Shown here in pieces: positions 54,402-62,869 of a DNA stretch of 64,000 nt. Positions within the stretch are counted from its first letter, which is position 1. The number at the start of each line of letters is the position of its first letter. Location: contig NZ_QBKN01000006.1 of assembly GCF_003054175.1 (NCBI RefSeq), forward strand, positions 124,001 to 188,000, written 5' to 3'. The notes beneath the pieces are model-generated. The model made no database searches and was not told the origin of the DNA. It worked only from the letters and a program-made list of their open reading frames with translations. Source of the DNA: Allosediminivita pacifica (lineage in GTDB: Bacteria > Pseudomonadota > Alphaproteobacteria > Rhodobacterales > Rhodobacteraceae). Made by a program: the position numbers and the translations under genes.

Positions 54402-55697
54402 TTACACGTAACGATTGACGATGTTTTCGAGTTTTTCCTGCCGGCCCGAGCGCGGCTCGGGATTGATGCCCTCGGCCAGCACCCGTTCAGTGATGCTCTC
54501 CAGGTCGCTGCCGAGCATGGCCTGCGCCTCGGGCGTCTCCCAGCCAGCGTAGCGCGCGCGGCGTTCCGCCTCGAGCGCGTCGTCCTCGAGCATCTTGGCC
54601 GCGGCCTTGAGGCCCCGGGCGCAGACATCCATCGCACCCGCGTGCGCCTCGATCAGGTCCGACGGGTCGAGCGACTGGCGGCGCAGCTTGGAATCGAAGT
54701 TGGTCCCGCCGGTCTCGAAGCCGCCCGCCTTGAGGATCTCGTAGTAGGCCAGCGCCACCTCGGGCACGTTGTTCGGGAACTGGTCGGTGTCCCAGCCCGA
54801 TTGGTAGTCGTTGCGGTTCATGTCGATGGAGCCCAGCACGCCCAGCTCGCGCGCCAGCGCCAGCTCGTGCTCGAAGCTGTGCCCGGCCAGGATCGCGTGA
54901 CCCTGCTCGATGTTCAGCTTCACTTCCTTCTCCAGCCCGAAGCGCTGAAGGTTGCTGTAGACCGTCGCCACGTCGTAGTCGTACTGGTGCTTGGTCGGCT
55001 CCTGCGGCTTCGGCTCGATCAGGATCGTGCCCTTGAAGCCGATCTTGTGCTTGTAGTCGACGACCATGCTCAGGAAGCGCCCCATGTGGTCGAGCTCGGC
55101 GCCCATGTCGGTGTTGAGCAGCGTCTCGTAGCCCTCGCGGCCACCCCAGAGCACGTAGTTCTCGCCCCCCAGCTTGTGGGTCGCGTCGAGGCAAGTCTTC
55201 ACCGTTGCCGCCGACCAGGCAAAGACGTCCGGATCGGGGTTGGTCGCCGCGCCCGACATGAAGCGGCGGTGCGAGAACAGGTTCGCCGTCCCCCAGAGCA
55301 GCCCCACGCCGGTCTGCGACATCTTCTCGCCGAAGATGTCGATGATCTCCTCGAAGTTGCGGCGGCTCTCGGCGAAATCCGCGCCCTCGGGCCGGATGTC
55401 CGCGTCGTGGAAGCAGAAGTAGGGCGCGCCCAGGATCTGGAACATCTCGAAGGCCACCTCGGCCTTGAGCCGCGCGCCCTCCATGGTCTCGCCGAACCAG
55501 GGCCGGTCAAAGGTCTGGCCGCCGAACGGGTCGCCACCGGGCCACGCGAAGCTGTGCCAGTAGGCCACCGCAAAGCGCAGGTGGTCCTTCATCTTCTTGC
55601 CGAGCACGACTTCCTCGGGGTTGTAGTGCCGGAAGGCGGGGCCGTCAGCGTCCGGATTGAAGGTGAGCGGGGTCATGTCCCCGAAGAATTGCGACAT
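54402..55697 (-). CDS. xylA: Xylose isomerase
   Basis: 431 residues, in the range of the longer (class II) xylose isomerases, which carry an N-terminal insert relative to Streptomyces types. It interconverts D-xylose and D-xylulose. The TIM-barrel signature is visible: [16 protein letters not shown] with the catalytic region, [17 protein letters not shown] with metal-binding Glu, and [19 protein letters not shown]. The ATG follows the regulator's stop by three bases, so it is translated in the same message. Confidence 0.96.
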   Translation of the reverse strand: MSQFFGDMTPLTFNPDADGPAFRHYNPEEVVLGKKMKDHLRFAVAYWHSFAWPGGDPFGGQTFDRPWFGETMEGARLKAEVAFEMFQILGAPYFCFHDADIRPEGADFAESRRNFEEIIDIFGEKMSQTGVGLLWGTANLFSHRRFMSGAATNPDPDVFAWSAATVKTCLDATHKLGGENYVLWGGREGYETLLNTDMGAELDHMGRFLSMVVDYKHKIGFKGTILIEPKPQEPTKHQYDYDVATVYSNLQRFGLEKEVKLNIEQGHAILAGHSFEHELALARELGVLGSIDMNRNDYQSGWDTDQFPNNVPEVALAYYEILKAGGFETGGTNFDSKLRRQSLDPSDLIEAHAGAMDVCARGLKAAAKMLEDDALEAERRARYAGWETPEAQAMLGSDLESITERVLAEGINPEPRSGRQEKLENIVNRYV

Positions 55698-55700
55698 GGG

Positions 55701-56759
55701 TCAGTCGTCTCCCGTTTTTGCGCCCATTTCGGGCGGCAGGTTTTCCTTGACGTAGATGGCCGCGCCCAGCGGCGCGACGGGATCGGGCGGCAGCCTGTCG
55801 GCGCCGCGCCGCATGATCTCGAGGGCGCGTTGGATCTCGTCCTCGGGGCGCTGGTCGATCACCACGTCGATTAGCCCCTCCTCGAGCGCAGCCCGCGAAT
55901 GCTCGAGCAGCTCGTGGACGACGACCACGGGCCGGGGGGCGGGGGCTGACCTCTCGCGCAGGATCTCGATCAGACCGGGATTGCCGGCGCCGAGGCTGTA
56001 GATCGCCGTGATCCCCTTTTCGGCTTCCAGCGCGGCGCCCACGCGGGCAGCAACCAGCTCCGGCCGGTCGCGGCCCTCGATCTGGTGAAGCAGCCGGATG
56101 TCCGGAAAGGTCTCGGTCAGCACCTCGCGCAGCCCCGCAAGCCGCTCCGCATGATCGCGCGCCGTCATCGCCCCGACGATCGGCAGCACCCGCCCGGGCT
56201 GGCCGCCATGCGCCATGCCGATGAGCCGCGCGACGGTGCGGCCGGCGACGGCGTTATCTATGCCGACATAGGCATCGCGCGCCTCTTCCGGCATGTCCGA
56301 AACCAGCGTGACGATGGTCGCACCGCGGGCCCGCAGCAGCGTCATCGCCTCGATGACGGCCGGATGGTTTGTCCCCACCAGGGACACCGCGTCGATTCCG
56401 TCGCGGTCCAGCCGTGCAAGGCAGTCGGCAAGCTGTCGGGGATCGAAGGCCTCGACCTGTTCGATCAGCAACTCGACGCGGTCGAGGGCCAGCTTCTCGC
56501 GTTCCCGTTCGAGCAGGCCCTGCATCTTGGAGAAGATGGTATCCTGGCCTTTCGGCACGATGGCGGCGAAACGATAGGTCCGGCCCTGCGAAAGGTTCGC
56601 GGCCGCCACGTTGCGCACGTAGCCGAGCTCCGCGATCGCCCGACGCACCCGTTCCGCCGATTTCTCGGCCACGCCGCCACGCGCATTCACCACGCGATCC
56701 GCGGTCGCGTAGCTGACGCCTGCATGGCGTGCCACATCCGTGAGCGTCGGTGCCCGCAT
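55701..56759 (-). CDS. LacI family transcriptional regulator of xylose genes
   Basis: 352 residues. The helix-turn-helix is TLTDVARHAGVSYATADRVVN near the start, with the usual hinge helix region behind it, followed by a periplasmic-binding-protein fold for sugar. It is the first gene of the regulator-xylA-xylB operon and reads away from the aldose epimerase gene. A LacI-type operator (56798-56815) lies over its own -35, so autorepression is expected. The inducer is inferred to be xylose from the neighbours. GGGAGG stands eleven bases before the ATG. Confidence 0.92.
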   Translation of the reverse strand: MRAPTLTDVARHAGVSYATADRVVNARGGVAEKSAERVRRAIAELGYVRNVAAANLSQGRTYRFAAIVPKGQDTIFSKMQGLLEREREKLALDRVELLIEQVEAFDPRQLADCLARLDRDGIDAVSLVGTNHPAVIEAMTLLRARGATIVTLVSDMPEEARDAYVGIDNAVAGRTVARLIGMAHGGQPGRVLPIVGAMTARDHAERLAGLREVLTETFPDIRLLHQIEGRDRPELVAARVGAALEAEKGITAIYSLGAGNPGLIEILRERSAPAPRPVVVVHELLEHSRAALEEGLIDVVIDQRPEDEIQRALEIMRRGADRLPPDPVAPLGAAIYVKENLPPEMGAKTGDD

Positions 56760-56782
56760 GACGGTGAAATCCTCCCGGCGCC

Positions 56783-56815
56783 ACTAGACGTTGAATCATG
56801 ATAGACGTCAATCAT
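56783..56815 (-). promoter_or_regulatory. xyl operon promoter with LacI-type operator
   Basis: ATGATAGACGTCAATCAT (56798-56815) is an 18-bp palindrome with one symmetric mismatch pair and a central CG, as usual for LacI-family operators. On the - strand TTGACG (56811-56806) and TCTAGT (56788-56783) with a 17-base spacer form the promoter, so the operator covers the -35. A related direct copy TAGACGTTGAATCAT precedes it at 56785-56799. Confidence 0.65.
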
Positions 56816-56901
56816 TTTCTCCCGACAGGGGCCGCGGGACCGCCCCTCGCTTGACGCGCGACCTGCAGGCTATATCCCGAGGGAAGCCGAAGGAGGGGCG
56901 C

Positions 56902-57870
56902 ATGAAACTCGAGAAACTTCCCGACGGGCGTGCCGTCGAACCCGTGACGATCACGAAGGACGGGCTTACCGCCACCCTGTTGCCCTACGGGGCGCGCCTG
57001 CACGATCTCCGTGTCGACGGTGTGCCGTTCCAACTCGTGCTCGGTGCCGGAGGGATCGAACCCTATCTCGGCGACATGGCCTATTTCGGAGCCACCGTCG
57101 GGCGCTTTGCCAACCGGATCGGCGGCGCCTCCTTCGAGATCGAGGGCGAGACGTTCGAGACCGAAGCCAACCAGGACGGCCGCCACACGTTGCACTCCGG
57201 GTCTACCGGCACCCATGCCCAGCTCTGGGAGATCGCGGAGCGCAGCGCCGACGCGGTCACCTTCGCACTGACGCTGCCGGACGGGCAGGGCGGCTTTCCC
57301 GGCACGCTCGATGTCAGCGTCCGCTATGCCCTCTCGGATGGCGCGCTCTCCATCGTGACCGAGGCCAAGACCGACCGCGCGACGCCCTGCAGCTTCGCCC
57401 ACCACAGCTACTTCCGCGTCCACGAGGGCGATGTCCGCGATGCGCAGTTCAGGATCTACGCCGATGACTACCTGCCGGTCGACGAGGACCTGATCCCGAC
57501 CGGCGAGGAGCCCGTCGAGGGCACGCCCTTCGACTTCCGCGCGTCGCGTGTCATCGGGCACCATGGCTACGACCACAACTTCTGCCTGAACCGCCGCGGC
57601 GAGGGGCTGCGCGACGTGGCCGAACTGCGCGCGCCCGATGGCGGGCTGACCCTCACCGTCCGCACCAACGCACCCGGCCTTCAGGTCTACGACGCATCAA
57701 GCATCCCCGGTGCCACGGCGCCTGACGGCAGCGCCTGGGTACCGAATGCCGGCATTGCGCTGGAAACGCAGGAATGGCCCGACGCGCCGAACCAGCCGGG
57801 CTTTCCTGACTGCATCCTCTGGCCGGGAGAAACCTACCGCCACGAGGTCGTCTACGCCTTCAGCCGCTAG
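56902..57870 (+). CDS. Aldose 1-epimerase (galactose mutarotase type)
   Basis: 322 residues, beta-sandwich mutarotase that equilibrates alpha and beta anomers of aldoses. The substrate/catalytic regions are NRIGGASFEIEGE and HTLHSGSTG, the catalytic histidine in SFAHHSYFRV, and the catalytic glutamate near GIALETQEWPDAPNQPGFP. AGGAGG stands close before the ATG at 56902. It is divergent from the xylose operon, so it probably serves xylose mutarotation and is controlled from the same operator. It overlaps the convergent YkgJ-type gene by 4 bp. Confidence 0.93.
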   Translation: MKLEKLPDGRAVEPVTITKDGLTATLLPYGARLHDLRVDGVPFQLVLGAGGIEPYLGDMAYFGATVGRFANRIGGASFEIEGETFETEANQDGRHTLHSGSTGTHAQLWEIAERSADAVTFALTLPDGQGGFPGTLDVSVRYALSDGALSIVTEAKTDRATPCSFAHHSYFRVHEGDVRDAQFRIYADDYLPVDEDLIPTGEEPVEGTPFDFRASRVIGHHGYDHNFCLNRRGEGLRDVAELRAPDGGLTLTVRTNAPGLQVYDASSIPGATAPDGSAWVPNAGIALETQEWPDAPNQPGFPDCILWPGETYRHEVVYAFSR

Positions 57871-58601
57871 AACCCCGAAAGCCGCGCCCGCTCGTCCTCG
57901 AGCCCGCGCGGCTTCTGCCGCGCCCGGGCCAGCGTGGTCTCAATGTCCTCGCCGTCCGCTGCACCGGCGGTGACCACGGCAAGCGCGTAGCTCGGTACGC
58001 TGGTCAGGCCCTTGAGCATGGCCCGCGCCAGTGCCTGCGCGCTCAGCATCACGCCCTGTGCCCCCAGCACACCGGCCCCGGCGGCGGGCGTGCCCTCGGC
58101 GATCTCCTTGCAGGCCTCGACATCGCGGGACAGGTACGTGCGGCACAACAGGGGCCGCGCCTCGTAGATCCGGCAGAGACGCGTCTCGGGGTCGAGGGCG
58201 GCGCAGGCGCGGGGATGCCAGTCGCGTCCGTCGGGACTGCCCGCCACGGGCGCCAAGGCCGCATGGACCTGCCGCGCCTCGGCCTCGGTCACCGTGCCGC
58301 CGTCGTCCGACAGGATGCAGCAGAAGGCGCAGCCCATGCTGCAATCGGCCTCGGCCATCGGCCCCGCGGGATCGGCGGCCTGCTGTTCCAGTTCCGCCCC
58401 CGCGATCCGCAGCGCCGCGGTGCCCGAGGCAAGCTGCCCGACAAGGTCGCGGAACGGCACGCCGTGCGCCTCGGCGCTTTCCAGGTAGACCCCCAGCATC
58501 CGGCGCGCCCGTTCGGTGGCTTGCGTCGTCGGGCCCTTGAGGCGCGCACTCTTCAGCCGCGCCGAAAGCGCCGAAATGCTGCGGGGTGCCTTTGCACTCA
58601 A
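57867..58601 (-). CDS. YkgJ family cysteine-cluster protein
   Basis: 244 residues. The metal motif CSMGCAFCC, with two further cysteines (CAALDPETRLCRIYEARPLLCRTY), marks the YkgJ zinc/iron-sulfur-cluster family. The N-terminal helical stretch LSARLKSARLKGPT precedes it. The start is uncertain. A TTG at 58601 has a strong GGAGG seven bases upstream and gives MSAKAPRSIS; the ATG at 58649 has no good ribosome site, and longer frames to 58793 enter the divergent gene's leader. The family may act on or carry metal clusters; no role is established. Confidence 0.8.
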   Translation of the reverse strand: MSAKAPRSISALSARLKSARLKGPTTQATERARRMLGVYLESAEAHGVPFRDLVGQLASGTAALRIAGAELEQQAADPAGPMAEADCSMGCAFCCILSDDGGTVTEAEARQVHAALAPVAGSPDGRDWHPRACAALDPETRLCRIYEARPLLCRTYLSRDVEACKEIAEGTPAAGAGVLGAQGVMLSAQALARAMLKGLTSVPSYALAVVTAGAADGEDIETTLARARQKPRGLEDERARLSGF

Positions 58602-58761
58602 TCCGATACCTCCAAGGGTCGGAGGCTCCCGGGACCGGAGGCCCCGCATTTGCCTGCGATATTCGGGCTGACCTGCATCGCGCTCGCCTTTAATCTCCGT
58701 GCCTTTCCACACTATAAGGCCCGAGGCGGGAAGAAAAACAGCAAGACGGAGACGCGGCGCC

Positions 58762-60414
58762 ATGTCCCTTGGTGAAGAGGCCAGAGCCCCCATGCGCAGC
58801 TACCTTCCAAGCCGCTGGTCCGTCGGCGCCCTGTTGATCGCGGCCGTGGTGCTGGGGCCGATCCTGTCGGTCCTCTGGATCGCGCTCTTTCCGTCCGAGA
58901 ACATCTGGCCGCACCTCATCTCGACGACACTCCCGCGTTACCTGCGCAATACCGCCATGCTGATGGGCGGGGTGGGGCTGATCGCGGCCTGCACAGGCAC
59001 TGGCGCGGCCTGGCTGGTCAGCCGCTACGACTTTCCCGCACGGCGCGCGCTGGAATGGCTGCTGCTCCTGCCGCTGGCCATTCCTGCCTATGTCGGCGCC
59101 TACGCGCTGGTCGACTTCCTCGAATACGCGGGGCCCGTCCAGACCGGCCTGCGCAATCTCTTCGGCTGGCAGACCTCACGCGATTACTGGTTCCCCGAGA
59201 TCCGCTCCATGGGGGCGGCGATCATCGTGCTCGCGGCCGCGCTCTATCCCTACGTCTACCTGCTGGCCCGTGCCGCCTTCCGCGAACAGTCCGGCTCGGC
59301 CGAGGAAGTGGCCCAGTCGCTCGGCTCGGGCGCCTTCGCGCGGTTCTGGCGCGTGGGTCTGCCGCTGGCACGCCCGGCCATCGCCGCGGGCACCGCCATC
59401 GTGATGATGGAGGCGGTCAACGATTTCGGCACGGTCGACTATTTCGCCGTCCAGACGCTCACTACCGGGATCTTCTCCACCTGGCTCGACGGCAACAACG
59501 CAGGGGGCGCGGCGCAGATCGCGGCCGTGGTGCTCTTCCTCGTGATCTTCCTCGTCCTTCTGGAAAAGGGCTCGCGCCGAAAGATGCGCTTCTTCGACCT
59601 CTCGCGCAGGCATCGCCCCGTCCCCCGCAAGGAGATGCAGGGCCCCCTGCGCTGGCTGGCCTTTGCCGCCTGCGCCTTTCCCTTCGCGCTGGGCTTCGTG
59701 CTGCCGGCCTCGGTGATCCTGTCGCACGCGCTGCGCAACAGCGAGGTCTGGGCGGACGGCGCGCTCTGGCAGGCGGGGCTCAACACGCTCACCGTGGGCA
59801 GCATCGCTGCCATCGTGACCGTCGCCGCCGGGGTCTTCCTGGTCTACGGCGTGCGGCTTTCGGGACGGCGCCTCCCGCGGCTGCTGCTCCCGGTGACGAC
59901 CATCGGCTACGCCGCGCCGGGCGCGGTGCTCGGCGTGGGCATCCTTATCCCGCTCGCGGCCATCGACAATACCGTCGCCGACGCGATCTGGGCGGCCACC
60001 GGCTGGGATCCGGGCCTGGTGATGACCGGCACCGCCTTCGCCCTGGTGCTCGCCTACTGCGTGCGCTTCTTCGCCATCGCGCAGGGGGCCGCCGATGCCG
60101 CCATGGGCCGCGTCTCGCCCAACCTCGCGCTCGCCGCGCGCTCGCTTGGGCGCAACCAGGGCGAGGTTCTGGGCGCGATCTACTATCCGCTCATGCGCGC
60201 CTCGGTCGCCTCCGCCCTGCTGCTCGTCTTCGTCGACTGCGTGAAGGAGCTGCCGGCCACGCTGCTCCTGCGGCCCTTCAACTACGAGACGCTCGCCACG
60301 CGGGTCCACGAGCAGGCCAGCCTCGAGAACCTCGGCGACGCCGCCCCGGCGGCGGTGCTGGTGATCGGCGTCAGCCTCCTTGCCGTCGGGTTGCTCGCCC
60401 GCGCGAACCGGTGA
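58762..60414 (+). CDS. Iron(III)-type ABC transporter permease, two fused permease domains (FbpB family)
   Basis: 550 residues, about twelve membrane helices in two similar halves. Each half has an EAA loop: EVAQSLGSGAFARFWRVGLPLARPAI and LAARSLGRNQGEVLGAIYYPLMRAS. The ending of helices and PATLLLRPFNYETLATRV is typical of FbpB/SfuB. The ATG at 58762 follows GGAG ten bases upstream; ATG at 58792 is an alternative. Binding protein and ATPase are not adjacent in the window, so the transporter is incomplete here. It runs towards tRNA-Thr, 48 bases downstream. Confidence 0.9.
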   Translation: MSLGEEARAPMRSYLPSRWSVGALLIAAVVLGPILSVLWIALFPSENIWPHLISTTLPRYLRNTAMLMGGVGLIAACTGTGAAWLVSRYDFPARRALEWLLLLPLAIPAYVGAYALVDFLEYAGPVQTGLRNLFGWQTSRDYWFPEIRSMGAAIIVLAAALYPYVYLLARAAFREQSGSAEEVAQSLGSGAFARFWRVGLPLARPAIAAGTAIVMMEAVNDFGTVDYFAVQTLTTGIFSTWLDGNNAGGAAQIAAVVLFLVIFLVLLEKGSRRKMRFFDLSRRHRPVPRKEMQGPLRWLAFAACAFPFALGFVLPASVILSHALRNSEVWADGALWQAGLNTLTVGSIAAIVTVAAGVFLVYGVRLSGRRLPRLLLPVTTIGYAAPGAVLGVGILIPLAAIDNTVADAIWAATGWDPGLVMTGTAFALVLAYCVRFFAIAQGAADAAMGRVSPNLALAARSLGRNQGEVLGAIYYPLMRASVASALLLVFVDCVKELPATLLLRPFNYETLATRVHEQASLENLGDAAPAAVLVIGVSLLAVGLLARANR

Positions 60415-60421
60415 TTTCTTC

Positions 60422-60450
60422 TTGCACCCGGGGGCGGGCTTGTCCTAAAG
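60422..60450 (+). promoter_or_regulatory. Promoter of tRNA-Thr
   Basis: TTGCAC (60422-60427), a 17-base spacer and CTAAAG (60445-60450) lie 13 bases before the mature tRNA 5' end, at normal distance for a sigma-70 promoter with a short 5' leader. Confidence 0.5.
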
Positions 60451-60462
60451 CTTCGCCCCGAT

Positions 60463-60538
60463 GCCCCTATAGCTCAGCTGGTAGAGCAACTGATTTGTAA
60501 TCAGTAGGTCCGCGGTTCGAGTCCGTGTGGGGGCACCA
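60463..60538 (+). tRNA. tRNA-Thr (anticodon UGU)
   Basis: A 76-base cloverleaf with encoded CCA. The acceptor stem pairs GCCCCTA with TGGGGGC, and the discriminator is A. The D arm is AGCTCAGCTGGTAGAGCA, the anticodon stem ACTGA/TCAGT encloses TTTGTAA with anticodon TGT, and the T arm contains GGTTCGAGTCC. UGU reads the threonine codon ACA and others by wobble. Its 3' side has no clear T-run. From 60539 to 60828 no gene is supported. Confidence 0.97.
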
Positions 60539-60828
60539 TTTCAGAGACATCTGATCCCACCATCCTGCGATCTGCCCCAGTCAGGGACGCAAGCCCTGCT
60601 GCGCACGGTGGCTTAACCGGCTCGAAGCAGCCGCCGCGGAGCATGAGCCCCGTGCGGAGGCCGACCGCAGGCGCCGACGGGGACCCAAGGATGCCATAGC
60701 GCGCCGCCGCCCTCGGGCGTGGCCGCGGGCTGCGCAGCGTCATTCCCCGTCACACCTCCCCGGCTTCCGGCAACGCGCCTCAGGCGGCGCGCATGACAGC
60801 TCAGCACCTCTGAAGGGGGATCAGAACC

Positions 60829-60861
60829 ATGATGCAGGCATACACGCGGGGACGGACATGA
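60829..60861 (+). CDS. Ten-codon minicistron coupled to the next gene
   Basis: A ten-codon frame (MMQAYTRGRT) starts with two ATGs behind a good ribosome site (AGGGGGA, about eight bases upstream). Its stop TGA overlaps the ATG of the large gene at 60858 (ATGA). The large gene itself has only a weak site, so re-initiation or coupling from the minicistron would set its translation. Alternatively a missed frame joins them; no frameshift is evident. Confidence 0.4.
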   Translation: MMQAYTRGRT

Positions 60862-62831
60862 TCGGCGTCGGCCTTACACTCGGCAGCGGCGCGGCAGGCG
60901 CCGGTCAGGGCGTGCCGGGTCCCGCGCCCTTCAAGGTCGCGATCTGGGGGCAGTCCGAGGACGACCGCATCCTTTCCTCGTATTTCCACACCATCCCGAA
61001 GGAGCCGCTCCTGGCCGAGGGCCGCGTGACCTTCTGGTCGCACAGCCACGATCCGGCCGAACCGGGGGCGGCCGGTGTCCGCAGCGTCCTGCTCGACGCC
61101 ACCTCGGCGGCGACCGACGCCGTGACCCCGCCGATGATCCGCATGGCCAACACCTTCGTGCAGGCCATGCCGGGGCGCGACATCCACATCCTCATGATGA
61201 CCCTCAGCGGCTCCGCCCCGCAGGAGATCATGGATGATGGATTTGTCGCCTCGGGCACCAAGCGGCGCTGGCAGGATGACTGGGCGCTTCACGCCGCGGC
61301 CACCGCGGACGGCGTTCCCGTGGGCTACGGCTGGCACAGCTGGTTCGCCGCTCCGGGGACCTGGGCGGACAACTACGGCCAGAACATGTGCGCCTTCCTG
61401 CTGGGGCGGGCCCTCGACGGCAGCCCTCTCAGCTACAGCGAGGCGGCGCCGCTCGACGTCAACGGTATCCAGGTCTCGCGCACGCTGCGGGACCTCTACG
61501 GCACCGACATGCCGCTCTGGATCGCGCCGGGCGGGGCCCATGCCTTCGTACCGCTCGAAGACCTCGCCTCGGCCACGCTGAACGCGGCGGGCGGGACGAA
61601 CACCGGACTGCTCAACAAGCAGCGCAGCACCCAAAGCTGGCGCGCCGCCGTGACCGGCACCGGGCTCGCCGGCTATTTCGCGGGCCCGCAGATCCAGATC
61701 CAGGGCTACGCCAACGGTCAGGATGGCGGCACCGGGACGTGGAGCGACCAGTCCCATCCTTCCGGCTGGACCGAGGAGGGCTACAACCTGCGCGTCACGC
61801 AGATCGCCCACGCCATCCTGCGCGGCGCGGGCCTCGCCGCCTGGCAGCTGCCGGTGATCGACGGGGCAGAGTGGGAGCCCTCGGGCGCCCATGTCGACGT
61901 CTGGTCCTCGACCGGGCCGATCACGACCCTGCGCCGGGAACGCGGCGACCCGCCGCTCGGCGATGGCTATCCCCACTGGACCGACGTGCTGGGTTTCCAG
62001 ATCGACGGGGCCCCCGCCACCCGGGCCGAGATCCAGCCCGACGGGCGGGTGCGCCTCTACCCGAAGGCCGGCAGCTTCTCGAGTGCCACGACCCTCACCT
62101 TCGGCGAGGGCGGCGCCACCGGGTGGATCGCCCATGATGCCGACGCGCAGAACGCGGCCTGGCGCGACTACCCGATCGTCGATCTCGGGCTTTACGGTCT
62201 CAGCGGCGTCCCGGTCCGACCGCTGCCTGCGGAGGAGGTCCTCGCCAGCACCATCGCCGGCGCGCCGACCTTCACCACCAGCACCGCAGGGCCCTACTTC
62301 ATAGACCCCGTCGCGCTCGGCACGCCCGCTGCGGTGACAATCCGCGTGAAGGGCAGCGTCGACTTCGCCGCCTCCGGCACCGCTGTGGACCTGGCCGAGA
62401 TCACGGGGCAGGTGCTCCAGGTGCAGGTCCTGACCAACAACGGCGCCCTGCGGTTCTATGCGAGGAACACGGACGGCAGCTATCTCGTGCAGGCACAGTA
62501 CGCGCCCGCGGGGACCGTGCAGGACGGCGTGGCCTTCGATCTGGTGCTCTGTATCGATCATGCGGCAGGCACCCTGCGCGCCTGGATCGACGGGGCGCAG
62601 GTCTTCTCGGCCAGTTTCGGGCCGGGCACCGGATTCCAGTCGGTCCGCAACCTCGCGCTTCTGGGCGAGGACGCGGGCAACATGCTTGTGGGAACCTTCG
62701 ATGTTGTCGAGGCCTGGAAGAGCGCGACGCCCGACGGGACGCTGCCAGGCGGCACGCCCCACGTCTCGATCACCGGCCCCGCCGGGGTGGCGAATGCGCA
62801 CCCCTGGAAGGCGGGCGCCGACGCGACCTGA
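60858..62831 (+). CDS. Large unrecognised protein with SGNH-like and LamG-like regions
   Basis: 657 residues. A Gly-rich start (MIGVGLTLGSGAAGAGQG) is followed by VAIWGQSEDDR, recalling the GQS block of SGNH/sialate esterases, and later PLWIAPGGAHAF may supply the histidine. The C-terminal 170 residues (TIRVKGSVDF, ALRFYARNTDGSYLVQA, TLRAWIDGAQVFSASFGPG) resemble a concanavalin-like LamG sheet. The middle (IQIQGYANGQD, GWTEEGYNLRVTQIAHAI) is unlike any family I know. There is no classical signal peptide. Such chains occur as phage tail or surface adhesion proteins in this group, but no phage gene adjoins it. Confidence 0.6.
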   Translation: MIGVGLTLGSGAAGAGQGVPGPAPFKVAIWGQSEDDRILSSYFHTIPKEPLLAEGRVTFWSHSHDPAEPGAAGVRSVLLDATSAATDAVTPPMIRMANTFVQAMPGRDIHILMMTLSGSAPQEIMDDGFVASGTKRRWQDDWALHAAATADGVPVGYGWHSWFAAPGTWADNYGQNMCAFLLGRALDGSPLSYSEAAPLDVNGIQVSRTLRDLYGTDMPLWIAPGGAHAFVPLEDLASATLNAAGGTNTGLLNKQRSTQSWRAAVTGTGLAGYFAGPQIQIQGYANGQDGGTGTWSDQSHPSGWTEEGYNLRVTQIAHAILRGAGLAAWQLPVIDGAEWEPSGAHVDVWSSTGPITTLRRERGDPPLGDGYPHWTDVLGFQIDGAPATRAEIQPDGRVRLYPKAGSFSSATTLTFGEGGATGWIAHDADAQNAAWRDYPIVDLGLYGLSGVPVRPLPAEEVLASTIAGAPTFTTSTAGPYFIDPVALGTPAAVTIRVKGSVDFAASGTAVDLAEITGQVLQVQVLTNNGALRFYARNTDGSYLVQAQYAPAGTVQDGVAFDLVLCIDHAAGTLRAWIDGAQVFSASFGPGTGFQSVRNLALLGEDAGNMLVGTFDVVEAWKSATPDGTLPGGTPHVSITGPAGVANAHPWKAGADAT

Positions 62832-62843
62832 AGTCGTGTGACA

Positions 62844-62867
62844 GTCCCGGCGGCCGGCCGCCGGGAC
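62844..62867. terminator. Perfect 24-bp palindrome between convergent genes
   Basis: GTCCCGGCGGCC joined directly to GGCCGCCGGGAC, a perfect 12+12 palindrome in the 38-base gap between the large protein and the GH3 gene. As RNA it gives a long GC hairpin with minimal loop on both strands. No T-run, so it is either a Rho-assisted terminator or a protein-binding site. Confidence 0.6.
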
Positions 62868-62869
62868 GC

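Noticed and set aside
60501-60743. An 80-codon - strand frame ending in PPHGLEPRTY.
   Set aside because: It runs antisense through the tRNA-Thr gene; this ending is a well-known artefact of translating tRNA backwards.
60539-60828. Possible integration (att) site next to the tRNA.
   Set aside because: No second copy of the tRNA 3' end and no integrase were seen in the window; only a check beyond the window could support it.
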